Shown: piece after piece, positions 9,581 to 20,403 of the stretch
How the letters are laid out: every line of letters starts with the position of its first letter
How positions within the stretch are numbered: position 1 is the stretch's first letter
NCBI RefSeq assembly: GCF_026262505.1
Contig: NC_067208.1
Span: 3,543,962-3,607,961 of the forward strand
DNA length: 64,000 bases
Reading direction: 5' to 3'
Origin: Trichomonas vaginalis G3
Taxonomy: Eukaryota; Parabasalia; Trichomonadida; Trichomonadidae
The notes under the pieces: generated by a model
What the model saw: only the letters and a program-made list of their open reading frames with translations
Told to the model about the DNA's origin: nothing
The model's database searches: none
Program-made: the position numbers and the translations under genes

Positions 9581-10609
9581 TTGAGTGATCATATTATTAA
9601 TGCATCAGGAAGCGTCATATATGAATTCGATAAATCATATACCGGTAATATTGTTGTTTCGAACACTGTTTACAAAACAATTTACCATTCAGCGTGCAAA
9701 AGTGGCAGATGCATATCATTAGATCTATCGAAATCATGTATAGAGTCGATTGGATCTCAAGCATTCGTACATTGCGAGCAATTAACAACAATATTATTAC
9801 CTGATTTACTAATTTCATTAGATTGGAACGCATTTGCATTAATTGGAATATCATCAGTTCACTTAGGTCAAAATTTGAGAGATTTCACTGGTTATGCATT
9901 TAATCAGTGCACAAATCTAAATACTTTTACGATTGATGATAATAATCCATATTTTACAGTTGTAAATAATTTTGTATTTAGTAAAGACATGAGTAGACTT
10001 GTTCGATCTCCAAATAATTTTGAAGAAGACGATATCCCTCATAAAGAAAGTATAACGTGTCTTGGAACAGTTGTTTTTTCAGGCTCCACATTTCATAAGT
10101 TTGTTGGATGGGGAAAATTAGAGGAATTAGATGGAGTAACTTTTCATGAAAACAAAAACTTAGAAATTGTTGATTTGTCTTTAACTAAAATTGAAATATT
10201 ACAAGAATCTTGTTTCGATTCATGCCCGAATTTGAGAATTTTAATTTTACCATCCTTTCTTAAAGAAATGAGAACCAATACATTTTGTCAATTGAATAAA
10301 CTTGTTGCTATATCGATTCCTTCGTCTGTGACTGTTTTGAATGAATTTTGTTTTAATGGAATGCGAAATTTGAATGTTATTTGTTATTATGGAAATGTAT
10401 CGTTTGCAGAAAAAAGATTGCTTTTAGGCTGTCCTAGTATTAAATACGTTCGTGTTTGCCGTTTATATCCATCAGAAAAATTTTCAACAATTGTTGTTTC
10501 ATTCAATGCATATCAATTAGGAGAAACCCTCACAGAATGCCTTTCAATTAAGAATATTTCATGCTCCTCAATCTTTCACTTTTATATCTTATATTTATTT
10601 TTAATTTAA
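9581..10609 (+). CDS. BspA-like leucine-rich-repeat protein (short), copy A
   Basis: 342 codons starting at TTG directly after in-frame TAA; the paralogue at 24,886 has CTG at the same place. LRR_5/BspA repeats of about 23 residues fill the protein (for example SCIESIGSQAFVHCEQLTTILLP and FNQCTNLNTFTIDD). It ends in a hydrophobic tail (FHFYILYLFLI). BspA-like proteins of trichomonads are candidate surface adhesins. It faces tail to tail with the large BspA gene at 10,827. The lack of ATG makes expression uncertain. Confidence 0.75.
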   Translation: MSDHIINASGSVIYEFDKSYTGNIVVSNTVYKTIYHSACKSGRCISLDLSKSCIESIGSQAFVHCEQLTTILLPDLLISLDWNAFALIGISSVHLGQNLRDFTGYAFNQCTNLNTFTIDDNNPYFTVVNNFVFSKDMSRLVRSPNNFEEDDIPHKESITCLGTVVFSGSTFHKFVGWGKLEELDGVTFHENKNLEIVDLSLTKIEILQESCFDSCPNLRILILPSFLKEMRTNTFCQLNKLVAISIPSSVTVLNEFCFNGMRNLNVICYYGNVSFAEKRLLLGCPSIKYVRVCRLYPSEKFSTIVVSFNAYQLGETLTECLSIKNISCSSIFHFYILYLFLI

Positions 10610-10826
10610 TCAAGGAAATTGACTTTGATTATATAAAAATTTTATGACTAAGTTGAAATTAACAATTTAAATTACTGTATAGGAAAAAAATGACATATAA
10701 ATATTAAGGGAATTCTTCCTTCAAAATTTTTGAAGACATTGAGGTAAACAATTGAATGCTTTAAATAAAATTTGAAGATGTAAGATTTCTTATAATTAAT
10801 AAATTAACCGAATAGAACAATTGTTT

Positions 10827-13274
10827 TTACAATAACATAACAATGAATGGATGAATGAGAAGATTTGTATGAATGCTGAATTCGATACGACATGAATAGA
10901 GAGATTCACAGTCATAGATGCAGCGTTTAGGAAGTTTACAATGGTTGATGAGTTGGTTCAAGAAGATTTTGCTTCGATTCTCAATCTCGCATTCGCATGA
11001 AAGATGATCACACGATTTGAATGCATCGTCACCAACTTCGATAACACTAGATGGAATGTTGATCATCTTAAGATTACTGCAACCTTCGAATGCACTTTGT
11101 AAGATGGTTGAAACACTACCACTGGGGATCATGACAATAAGAAGATTAACACAGCTCATGAAAGCACCTTCACCAATAGTCTTAGTGCTGCCTGGAAGTG
11201 AGAAGAATTTCACTTTAGATGCAGGTGGGAACAAGATGAGAGATGTCATCTCGCTGTTGAAGAGTGCACCTGTGACAACACGGTATGAATCGCTTTCGCA
11301 GACGATGTTCTCGATATTGATGCAGTTACGGAATGAACCAACTGAGATAAGACTAAGTCGTGAGTCTGATGGAATGTTGATAGACTTGAGTGAGAAGCAG
11401 TTTGTGAATGTGTCTGAGCTGATAGTCTCAAGAGATGGAGGGATGTCAAATGATGTGATAGATGTGTTGCTAAGACTGAATGCACCAAGTGTATGCAAGT
11501 CTCGTGGATATTCAATAGTTTCTAAGAGACTGTTGTCTCGGAAACAGTTGTCACTAAGTGTTTGAAATGTTTTGCAAATACCCATATGAACTTGTTTGAT
11601 GTTGCATTGACGAAAACAGCTGTCACCAAATGAACTAACATTAACATGGAATGTAACACTAGTCAATGATGTGCAAAGCATAAATGATTTATCACCAATT
11701 GTTTCAAGATTAATTGGTAACTTAAGTGTTGTGATTGATGTGCAGTTGTAGAAACAGCTGTCTGGGATGTTAGTGATAGAACTCTCTTCGAAAATAATTT
11801 CACCAAGTTTGATGCAGTTAATGAATGAGCTAGTACCAATTCGATTGCAAAAATTAAGAGAAATGGTTTGCAGTTTGTAGCAGTTGCTGAATGAGTTGCT
11901 TCCAATGGAGACGATGTTAGATGGAAGACCGATGAATTCGAGGTTGTAGCAGTTGCTGAATGCATAGTCGTTGATGGTCTTGAGTTTAGATTCAACTGGG
12001 AATGTGATGCTTCGTAAGAGTGTTTTGTCTGAAAATGCTGATTTCTTGATCTCACTAGCATTGAAGTGGATATTGATGTTTGTGTCTGAGTTACTACCGA
12101 TGTACTGAACAACTGTGGTGTTTTCTTTGTCCATGATGACGTAGTCTGATGTGATGTAGAATTTAGAATTGTTCGAAAATCTGATATTTGTTGTTGCATC
12201 GAATACTTTACCATTAAGTTGTGTTAAATTATCTGGCAACACGACTTCAACAAGATTTGGACATTTTACAAAACATTTATCGTTAATTACTTTAACACTA
12301 TCTGGAATCGTTATTGATGTCAATCCACATTCCTCGAAACAACTCTCTGGGAGTGTTTTAATTTTATTTGAAAGTTTCACTATTTTCAAACTCCTACATG
12401 CAGTGAACGCATTTCTGCCAATATATGTCACAGAATCAGGGATTTCAATTTCAGTAAGTGGATTAATAATGAAACTATATTCTCCTATTGAAGTAATGGT
12501 TGATGGCAACTTTACAGATGTAATTTCGCAATTTGAAAATGCAGCTGGCGCAACACTCACTATATTATCTGGGATAATAAGAGAGCCACCTATTTTATGA
12601 GGATATGAATGAGCAGAGTTTTGATCTATTTGAATTAATATTGAGTTCTCAACTCGAAAATTTTGATTTTGTGGAGAAACAGATATAGTTTGTAGAATCG
12701 TACCTTCAGAAAATGCATATGCAATTGAATTAACTTTGGAAGGAATATATATTGTTGTTACTCTAGTCATATAAATGATCCATTTCCCAATGCTCAAGAT
12801 ATTGCTATCGATTGGTATCTCTATTTTGATCAAATTTGAGCAATAAATGAAGCAATATTGAGGAATATTTGATGTCAACGAAGGAAATGTGAATTCTGAT
12901 ATGTTAATATTATAAAAAGCATAATCGCCTAAGCTTTTCAATGAATTCGGTACTTTAATAGAAGAAAGAGATCTACAGTTATTGAATGCATTTTCTCCAA
13001 TTTTAGTTAGAAATGTACACGGAGTCAAGTCTATTTTCTGAAGTTTTACACATAAATAAAATGTGTAAGGTGAAATTTCTGATAATTGTGATCCTGTTTC
13101 AAATATAACACTCTCAATTGTGTTTTTACATGTAGAAAATGCATAATTATTGGAACTGATACCTTTGATAGTTTTTGCATTTTTATGAATTGTAGTAGTT
13201 TTAGCATTTGAAGAAACAGATTCAAGATATGAATAACCATCATCAGAATACGCAGCATTTTGATAATCAGGCAA
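10827..13274 (-). CDS. BspA-like leucine-rich-repeat protein (long)
   Basis: 815 codons starting at TTG just after in-frame TAA (first residues after the start: PDYQNAAYSDDGYSY). About 25-30 BspA/LRR_5 repeats run from about residue 40 to 760, each like SIGxxAFxxCxxLxxIxIPxSV. The C-terminal 60 residues hold a cysteine-containing segment (CECEIENRSKIF...CKLPKRC) and a hydrophobic end (HPFIVMLL). The last 140 residues are duplicated almost exactly at 26,100. Long intact frames argue against free decay, although no ATG starts it. Likely a surface-exposed adhesin-type protein, by family. Confidence 0.8.
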   Translation of the reverse strand: MPDYQNAAYSDDGYSYLESVSSNAKTTTIHKNAKTIKGISSNNYAFSTCKNTIESVIFETGSQLSEISPYTFYLCVKLQKIDLTPCTFLTKIGENAFNNCRSLSSIKVPNSLKSLGDYAFYNINISEFTFPSLTSNIPQYCFIYCSNLIKIEIPIDSNILSIGKWIIYMTRVTTIYIPSKVNSIAYAFSEGTILQTISVSPQNQNFRVENSILIQIDQNSAHSYPHKIGGSLIIPDNIVSVAPAAFSNCEITSVKLPSTITSIGEYSFIINPLTEIEIPDSVTYIGRNAFTACRSLKIVKLSNKIKTLPESCFEECGLTSITIPDSVKVINDKCFVKCPNLVEVVLPDNLTQLNGKVFDATTNIRFSNNSKFYITSDYVIMDKENTTVVQYIGSNSDTNINIHFNASEIKKSAFSDKTLLRSITFPVESKLKTINDYAFSNCYNLEFIGLPSNIVSIGSNSFSNCYKLQTISLNFCNRIGTSSFINCIKLGEIIFEESSITNIPDSCFYNCTSITTLKLPINLETIGDKSFMLCTSLTSVTFHVNVSSFGDSCFRQCNIKQVHMGICKTFQTLSDNCFRDNSLLETIEYPRDLHTLGAFSLSNTSITSFDIPPSLETISSDTFTNCFSLKSINIPSDSRLSLISVGSFRNCINIENIVCESDSYRVVTGALFNSEMTSLILFPPASKVKFFSLPGSTKTIGEGAFMSCVNLLIVMIPSGSVSTILQSAFEGCSNLKMINIPSSVIEVGDDAFKSCDHLSCECEIENRSKIFLNQLINHCKLPKRCIYDCESLYSCRIEFSIHTNLLIHPFIVMLL

Positions 13275-14113
13275 TTACGCTAGCAAAAATATAAGTTTAT
13301 ATAGCAAACATTTAAATTTTCAAACCATAACCGTTTTTTACATAAAAATTTTCTAAAGAAGTTAATTTTGTTTAGAAGCTACTCAACTCTTACGAACATG
13401 AATATGGATAAACTATATTTACAAATATTCTTAGAATCATATAAGGAGCTTAAGTTATGAATTCTAGGTTCAAGCAAGTAAATACCCACACAGGCATAAA
13501 ATTGTATCTTCACAAGCCACAAATGAATAAAATCTTATAATGTTATAAAAACAGACAATAAATGTATTTCTTCACTCTATTTTTTTTAATGCATCTTCGC
13601 AAATTGAAAAATAAGTATTGAAAACTTTTCAATTGTTACAGCTATTCTTTTAGAAAAAAATATTCTACATTCAATCTTAAAAACTTCTTCCATAAATTTC
13701 GCAAATTTGACAAAGACCTAGCTTCCTCTATTATCATTTTTGGTGATTCTAATAATTATTCTAAATTTTATTTCGCTATTAGACGTCTTTTAGAAGTGTA
13801 TTAGCTCTCACCATCATATCTAAACTAGTTTCATTGATTCATGTCTATCCAATATATAGATAATTGAATTGCAGAAGCATTTATTGCCTAATGCGCTTGC
13901 AGAAAACGGAAGATATATAGTGATAACTATTTTGGAGGTCAAGATATAATGCTTTGTTTTATTAGGACAGCATTTTTATTGATAATAGATTTTCAAAGTT
14001 TATCCGATGAAAGTTTGCAGCTATATATATGATTTTGAAAGGTTAATATTTTTCAATATAATGTAAAGGAAAAACTTCTCTCTATTTGGCAGACATAATA
14101 TTTACAAAGTGTT
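13275..14113. other. Intergenic, no gene seen
   Basis: AT-rich, without supported coding frames. A stretch near 13,695-13,745 (AAATTTGACAA, CTTCCTCTAT, TTTTTGGTGATTCTAA) resembles 24,760-24,820, so this spacer took part in the duplications that shaped the region. Confidence 0.5.
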
Positions 14114-14770
14114 TTATTTGACTTGGTTTTTGGATACATGTCCAATGATACTGACATCCTCATCATCATATATTTCTTCGTCTGTGTCGATTTCGTTACC
14201 TTCACTTAATTTACCAAGAAGTTCAAGTTTGTTGATAGCCATGCATAGACGTTCTTGTGGACATGCTTCATCTTGAATAAGTCGAACATACTTAGCACTA
14301 TATGTTTCACTAAAATGATACGTTTTCTCTTTGCAAATCTTCATTTCTTCGTCTTTTTCGACTTTATGAACTGTTTTCCATGTTTTATTATCATTTGATA
14401 CTTGAAGAGACCAACTATACATACAACAGAAGCAACAATACTCGTTATCATCATAACAACAACATGTATTGCCGTCATCACAACATCCAGATTTCAAATA
14501 ATAACCTTTCAAATTGATAATGCGGTTTTTAATGGTATAGATGATCCATGGATAATCAGTTTGTGTTTTACCAATATTAGAACACCAATCATACCTCTTT
14601 TCAACTTGATCATAAGTGTATTCTGGTTTTGTAATTTGGATTGAACCATTTATGTATTGAGAAGCTGATCCACTAACATATGTTTCAATCAAATTTTGTT
14701 TATATACATTTTTAAATATAGAATTTAAATCAGTCATCAAATTCTCGCATATGAAACTAAACAATATCAT
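14114..14770 (-). CDS. Discoidin (F5/8 type C)-like protein, copy B
   Basis: Nearly identical to the gene at 7425, with only a handful of residue changes (for example Pro to Leu in ERPCM/ERLCM, Ser to Leu near the start, Ile to Val near the end). The frame is open further to 14,848, but the two genes align only from the ATG at 14,770, with matching sequence for about 15 bp before it, so that start is chosen. It has the same Cys-rich insert and acidic tail. Downstream sequences of the two copies are unrelated. This points to a recent duplication or gene conversion limited to the coding region. Confidence 0.7.
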   Translation of the reverse strand: MILFSFICENLMTDLNSIFKNVYKQNLIETYVSGSASQYINGSIQITKPEYTYDQVEKRYDWCSNIGKTQTDYPWIIYTIKNRIINLKGYYLKSGCCDDGNTCCCYDDNEYCCFCCMYSWSLQVSNDNKTWKTVHKVEKDEEMKICKEKTYHFSETYSAKYVRLIQDEACPQERLCMAINKLELLGKLSEGNEIDTDEEIYDDEDVSIIGHVSKNQVK

Positions 14771-15089
14771 TTTGTCACTTTTCATACAATTGTTTTCCAA
14801 TTCCATTCTTAGATACAATATCGTAACAAAATTTTCATACAAAAGCATAAGTAATATGTAAACTGTTTGGATTAATGTATTACGTATAGTGCTTATCGGG
14901 TTTGCACCATTTGCTAGATTGTAATAAATATAAACTTTTCCGACTTTTTGTTATGGGCGAAAGGTGGCCCAAAAATGTTAGAAAAGTGTAATTCTCTAGT
15001 CTATGATTATTTTTGCTTTTAATGCGGAACAGAATATGAATTATGCATAATTTAAATCGGGCATTTTAAAATTAAAGTGATAAAATCTG

Positions 15090-15507
15090 ATAAGATCATC
15101 TGGTTTACATGAACTAATAATCCTTTTAAATCTGATAAAGCAGAAAACTTAGAAATTGATTTCAAACTCGATGAGTGCAGGTTAACCACAAATTTTAATG
15201 ATAGCTTTACAGGTTTGACATTATCTGATACTGGTGTTGCATATATTGATGGAAACGCCAATGTCAATGGTAATGGAATTTTGCAATTGGTGGCAATGAG
15301 CATTGGATAAAAGATAATGCTTATCCAGGTGTACCATGCTTTAAAAATGATATATATGTACCAACTCATACTTTACAACTTTGGATCCGTTTTGACGATT
15401 TTCATATTTTAGAAATGTTGCCAAGTAAAAATCACTGGTCAGTATGTCAGTGTCGAAATCATTTTGAATTTCCTTTAATTGATTTCATTTCTGTTTCGGT
15501 TTCTTAA
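15090..15507 (+). pseudogene. Remnant of an unrecognised surface-domain gene
   Basis: Pieces of coding sequence in two frames: FTGLTLSDTGVAYIDGNA, then after a frame break near 15,285 a stretch with HWIKDNAYPGVPCF and YVPTHTLQLWIRF. The last part resembles the gene piece at 18,870-19,446, which has an ISGTKFNYFNGLAFSQDPQAYIDG block and ends its domain with KVKWVDLWIR. Both seem to be members of one family that I cannot name, possibly a lectin-like beta-sandwich. No start codon. Decayed host gene. Confidence 0.4.
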
Positions 15508-16241
15508 ATAAAAACATATAAATATATCTTACATTTTCCTTGATATTAATATTTTTCGTGAGATATTTTGTAAAAAGCTTGCTGGTCTACCTTTTTCCAA
15601 ACGACTTTTATTAATTCAATCAAAGTAATTTTCCATGTTTTATATTTGAGTTGGGAATCTAAGATCCTATTGATATTGATGCAGATTTTAAACCACTGAT
15701 ATGTAGTCCACATAACATTGATTAAGAATAAGCATGATAGCTTCCACAAAATTGCAGAAAATTCTGATTATATTTTTCAGATCTCAAATTTAAAATCTGT
15801 TCAAAGGAATGATTTTGTTTTAAAATTAAAATTATTTCCATGAATTTGTTTTATTATTAAGATTACAAGACTTAAAATGACTAGTTTTCCATAAATATGA
15901 TTTTGATTTAACTGAATTTGAATCCAATCATATTATATTGAATCAGACATATATTAATGCTACCTAAATGTTACATTCCTAAATAGGAAAATGAATATTG
16001 AATATGATTTTCAATAAATTAATCAAATACTTGACTTCGATAAAAGAGATGCGAACTAGATTTATAGATATATGCATAACTAGGCCTAGGTATTTTACAG
16101 AATGAACAGATAAGCTAAGATGCTAATATTGAAAGTGGGCACACTTCTATTTTGATATAATTTATGGTATCAAATTCACAATGATAAAAGATATTTCCCT
16201 TTCAATAATTCATTCTTTTCACTCCCATATTTGAATTATAG

Positions 16242-17192
16242 ATCTTATACCAAATTAACTTTAAAAATTCTGATAATTTTACATATCATTTCACATCATG
16301 TGGAGTTATTGGTTGGCAAGGTCCAACACAAGAACAAGCAAATGCATATTATCATAATTCGTCGGTAAATGTTATGATTTTTTCAGGAATTCAGAAATGG
16401 AAGGCACCAGTCACAGGAAAATATCAAATAACAGCAGCAGGACCAAGAGGTACATCATTTCCCAATATTAAATATGGAAAAGGTGCGATTTTATCATCAG
16501 AATTTGAAATCAAGCAAAACTCTAATATTTATATTTTAGTTGGACAGTTTGGAACAACTGTGGCATCCAATTGGGGGCAAAGTGGAAGTGGAGGAACTTT
16601 TGTTGCTATTGAAGATCCTTATAGTTCAGAAACACTGCAACCAGTAAAAACGACAGTAAAACCGTTAATAATTGCTGGTGCTGGAGGAAGTTCAGGGGAT
16701 TTAGACATCGCATCAAATTGTCCGATCAATGGGAAAAATGGAACTGATGGGATTTCAAGTATAATAACAGAAGAAGGCGGAGGTTATACTTCTGGTGATG
16801 GATATGCGGGATCAGGGTACAAATCTCTATCATCCGATGGAAGAGGTGCAAGTTTTTTGTCAGGTGGAGTTGGTTCTTATTCCCCAAAGGATGATTATTA
16901 TTCATATGGAGGATTTGGTGGTGGAGGTGCAAGCTGGAATAGTGCTGGTGGTCCAGGAGGTTGGAAAGGTGGAAATGTTACAGGTGTGGGTTGTGGATCT
17001 CTTGGCGCTTCTTCATTTACATCTGGAACCAAATCAAAATTTATTGATGGAGGAAATGATGGGGAAGGATATGTTGAAATTAAAATAATTTCTAATTTTT
17101 GTATTAATTGCGTTGTTAAATGTCAATCCTTAAGCAATTCCTATTATTTAATTTTTCATTTTTTGTTTATTTCAATTTTTCAGGCAACTTAA
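16242..17192 (+). CDS. Glycine-rich surface-type protein (GPT-motif family)
   Basis: The frame is open from 16,242 (after TAG); the first ATG is at 16,374, but conserved domain sequence lies before it (FTSCGVIGWQGPTQEQANAYY), so the true start is upstream or lost. The domain continues GIQKWKAPVTGKYQITAAGP, YILVGQFG, GGGASWNSAGGPGG and DGGNDGEGYVEIKII. This is the ALK/LTK-like glycine-rich domain also seen at 32,993. It ends in two cysteines and a hydrophobic tail (YYLIFHFLFISIF). It converges on the tubulin gene, with 92 bp between stop codons. Confidence 0.65.
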   Translation: MLYQINFKNSDNFTYHFTSCGVIGWQGPTQEQANAYYHNSSVNVMIFSGIQKWKAPVTGKYQITAAGPRGTSFPNIKYGKGAILSSEFEIKQNSNIYILVGQFGTTVASNWGQSGSGGTFVAIEDPYSSETLQPVKTTVKPLIIAGAGGSSGDLDIASNCPINGKNGTDGISSIITEEGGGYTSGDGYAGSGYKSLSSDGRGASFLSGGVGSYSPKDDYYSYGGFGGGGASWNSAGGPGGWKGGNVTGVGCGSLGASSFTSGTKSKFIDGGNDGEGYVEIKIISNFCINCVVKCQSLSNSYYLIFHFLFISIFQAT

Positions 17193-17284
17193 TAAATGTA
17201 CATCTGGTTATAAAAATGAGTAAAAATATTATTGAATTTGATTATTAAAATTATAATTTTACTTGTTGCATTAAGCTTAATTAA

Positions 17285-18607
17285 TTATTCGTTTTCTTCG
17301 CTTTCTTGCTGTTCTATGCCAGGCGTTTCGTACATTTCATATTCCTGTATTAGATCAGCCATGTTAGAACGTGCTTCATCGAATTCCACAGCATCTAAGC
17401 CTTCATTAACGAACCAATGAACAAAAGCTCGACGTGAATACATCTTTTGGAATTGGGAATCAACCCTTTTGAAAAGATTACGAAATGCTGTGGTGTTTCC
17501 AATGAATGTAGCTGCCATTTTGAGACCAGGTGGTGGTATGTCACAAATTGCTGATTTGAAGTTTGATGGTATCCAATCAACAAAATAAGATGAATTACGT
17601 GATTGAATGCATGCTAATTGCTCATCGACTGTCAGTGGGGAAACGCGGCCACGAAAATGTGCAGATGCAGTAAAGAAAACACCTCTGCGAGGATCACATG
17701 CTGCCAATAGGTTCTTTGCATCGAAAAGTTGAGATGAAATCTCACAAACAGAATTGGAAATGTATCGTTGTGATCCACGTGAATAAAGCGGGGCAAAACC
17801 AACTACGAAGAAATGTAAACGTGGGAATGGAACAAGGTTTACAGCAAGTTTTCTGAGGTCTGAGTTGAGCTGACCTGGGAATCTGAGGGAACAAGTAGTT
17901 CCAGACATAACCATTGAAACCAAATGGTTGAGATCTCCATATGTTGGATTTGTAAGCTTAAGTGTACGGAAGCATATATCATAAAGTGCTTCGTTATCAA
18001 TGCAAAAGACTTCATCGGAAGCTTCAACAAATTGATCAACTGAAAGCATACAGTTGTATGGTTCAACAACTGTATCGGATACCTTTGGAGATGGAATAAT
18101 TGAATATGTATTTAAAATTCTATCTGGATATTCTTCTCGTAATTTATTTAATAATAGTGCTCCAAGTCCAGAACCTGTTCCACCTCCTAAAGAATGAACA
18201 AGCTGAAACCCTTGTAAATATTCGCATGATTCAGCTTCTTTTCTGATGATATCGATGATTTGATCACAAAGTTCCTGTCCTTCTGTGTAATATCCTTTGG
18301 CCCAATTGTTTCCAGCACCTGATTGACCGAAAATGAAGTTGTCAGGACGAAATAGTTGTCCGTATTGACCTGCTCGGACTGAATCCATCGTTCCGGGTTC
18401 CAGATCTACAAGAACAGCACGAGGGACATATCTACTGTTTATAGCTTCATTGAAATATACGTTGATATTTTCAAGTTGAAGATCTGAATCTCCAAAGTAT
18501 TTTCCAGTTGGGTCCACTCCATGTTCATCTGAAACAACTTCCCAGAACTTTGTACCGATTTGGTTACCACACTGTCCAGCTTGGATGTGCACTATTTCAC
18601 GAACCAT
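17285..18607 (-). CDS. Beta-tubulin (divergent paralogue)
   Basis: 440 residues from ATG, the normal length. It starts [18 protein letters not shown] and has the GTP-binding signature GGGTGSG at 141-147. The N-terminal half is typical. The C-terminal half departs from usual beta-tubulin: [29 protein letters not shown] replaces the common QQYRALTVPELTQQ region, and the segment after FRGRVS reads [22 protein letters not shown]. Positions tied to benzimidazole response (standard numbering) read Tyr167, Glu198 and Phe200. The tail is EEY-poor and short ([10 protein letters not shown]). A microtubule subunit; the divergence suggests a specialised isotype. Confidence 0.95.
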   Translation of the reverse strand: MVREIVHIQAGQCGNQIGTKFWEVVSDEHGVDPTGKYFGDSDLQLENINVYFNEAINSRYVPRAVLVDLEPGTMDSVRAGQYGQLFRPDNFIFGQSGAGNNWAKGYYTEGQELCDQIIDIIRKEAESCEYLQGFQLVHSLGGGTGSGLGALLLNKLREEYPDRILNTYSIIPSPKVSDTVVEPYNCMLSVDQFVEASDEVFCIDNEALYDICFRTLKLTNPTYGDLNHLVSMVMSGTTCSLRFPGQLNSDLRKLAVNLVPFPRLHFFVVGFAPLYSRGSQRYISNSVCEISSQLFDAKNLLAACDPRRGVFFTASAHFRGRVSPLTVDEQLACIQSRNSSYFVDWIPSNFKSAICDIPPPGLKMAATFIGNTTAFRNLFKRVDSQFQKMYSRRAFVHWFVNEGLDAVEFDEARSNMADLIQEYEMYETPGIEQQESEENE

Positions 18608-18613
18608 TAAAAA

Positions 18614-18619
18614 TTATGA
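18614..18619 (-). promoter_or_regulatory. Initiator (Inr) of the beta-tubulin gene
   Basis: TCATAA on the minus strand, with its A about 10 nt before the ATG, fits the trichomonad initiator TCA+1Y(T/A), which sets transcription starts a few bases before the coding region. Confidence 0.6.
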
Positions 18620-18869
18620 ATTTTGTCTCCAATATCGTTCTTTCAAATTTTGAGTACTATAATTGTTTCATTGTTATATTCAAATATTTAATCAACATAT
18701 AATTTCTTGGTATTATTATTTATAGATTTGATTGAAATTTTTCTAATTGGTCTGGAGAATTTTAATTTTTTTTTATCAAAATTTTAAAAAGTTAATTTTG
18801 AATTTTAACTCTTATTGAAGAACGGCATACTCAAATTATCCATTAATAGATGAGAAATTATATAATGAT

Positions 18870-19446
18870 CTTGATGGATATCGCATCAAAGAATTTGAAA
18901 ACGTTTCTTGGCTACAAATCTTTCATCATGACGTTTTCAGATCAGTCGATGACTGCTTCAATGAAGGAGATGTACATTATATTAGATCAATACACAAATA
19001 TATTTTTTTGATTAATAAATGAAGATTTTTTGATTAATAACGTTTATGAATTCCTTCTTGAATATCCACAGATGCCAGCATTTATTAGATTCAATCAAAC
19101 TACTAATCCAAATAGTGATGGTAGAGGAATTGTATTTAAGCATATTTCTGGCACCAAGTTTAATTATTTCAATGGACTTGCGTTTTCCCAAGATCCCCAA
19201 GCATACATTGATGGAACTATTGGATCTGGATTAGAAAGCTGGTGGTTTTCAATTGGTCTTTACCAAATTTACCAAACATTTTATATTCCTGGTCCTTATG
19301 GTGTTAAAGTTAAATGGGTTGATCTTTGGATTAGAACTAATAACAAAAAATATATGAGGAAGGATTGTCAAATACAAACTAATCTATTTTGCCAGTATTT
19401 CATTTTAAATCAAATATTTACATCATTTCTTATTTTTCTTGAATAA
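18870..19446 (+). pseudogene. Remnant of an unrecognised surface-domain gene
   Basis: Coding signal begins around 18,870 (ENVSWLQIFHHDVF in one frame, broken near 19,015) and resumes at about 19,030 with EYPQMPAFIRFNQ, YFNGLAFSQDPQAYIDG, ESWWFSIG and a KVKWVDLWIR end, then a poorly conserved hydrophobic tail. It is related to 15,090-15,507. The family is not recognised; Trp/Tyr-rich strands suggest a beta-sandwich binding domain. No ATG in a credible place, so probably a decayed host gene. Confidence 0.4.
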
Positions 19447-19639
19447 AAATGGAATATGAGCGTATTCATTTTGAACTTTTTATTCCCAGCAAAACAAATA
19501 TTTTTTAGTGAAAAAGATTAAATATAGGAAATGAATAGCCTATCATTTAAAGTTGTAAATTATTGGCCCAATAAACTGATAGCCCATTTTGGTAACAACA
19601 GTATGCTGAAAAAAGGAAAATAATTTATTAAGTTATGTC

Positions 19640-20290
19640 AAATCGATGCATACAAAAAATAGAGAAAAATGAAATTGATAATAAATAACAGAATATGTTT
19701 GACAATCTAAAAATCTTTTATTGTAGGAGAGAGAATCTGGGATCAGATTAAATTTTATAACATTATCGATTAAATGTAACTCTTTCTGTTTCTTCATAAG
19801 AATCAATGTAACAACCATTCAATGTTATCGAATTTGATTGATTTGAACATGCTAAAAAACTCCTGAATTCAAAATATTATCTTTCATAACGCATGAAATC
19901 AATAAAGCTGTTGAATTAACATCTAAATAAACTAAACATTGGTTACTTTTTGTAATTGTGTTTTGAACAGTATTTGTGTATTTAATCAAATGAAACAAAG
20001 TCTGGAAATTGTTTATGATTCCTTCCCCTTCGTTCTTTATAATATTTAAATACATTGATATTGAAGAGTTGACTGTGTTCAAAAGCATGTGATGGCCACA
20101 CTGTCGTAAACATTTGTTGTGAGAGAAGTTATTGTATTTATTTACTAATCTACCGTTGTATAAAACTGAAGAATAATAACTCTTGGAATTTCCACAAGAA
20201 ATAATTTCTGTATAATAAACTTCATTTCTTTCAACTGTAGTTTGGTAAAAAAACTGTCCATGATTCATCAAGAATTGATTGGAAAAAAAT
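19640..20290 (-). pseudogene. Pmp-like beta-helix gene remnant
   Basis: An open stretch at 19,852-20,271 carries short repeats typical of trichomonad Pmp-like beta-helix proteins (YNNFSHNKC, MYLNIIKNEGEG, then NGCYIDSY in another frame further on). Several stops and a frame change follow before 19,640. The length is far below that of intact Pmp-like genes. No start signal. Decayed host gene fragment. Confidence 0.45.
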
Positions 20291-20403
20291 TCTTAATTCA
20301 TTGATTACAATTCCCTTAAGGATAAAGCTTAAGTTTGATTTGAAAGAGAAAATTTTGTAAATTTGAATTCCCTTTCAAAATTGGGAAAGATTAAGGCTAA
20401 AAC

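Noticed and set aside
11017-12600. Plus-strand frames of up to 182 codons inside the long BspA gene
   Set aside because: Antisense shadows of the leucine-rich repeats, which give long open complements.
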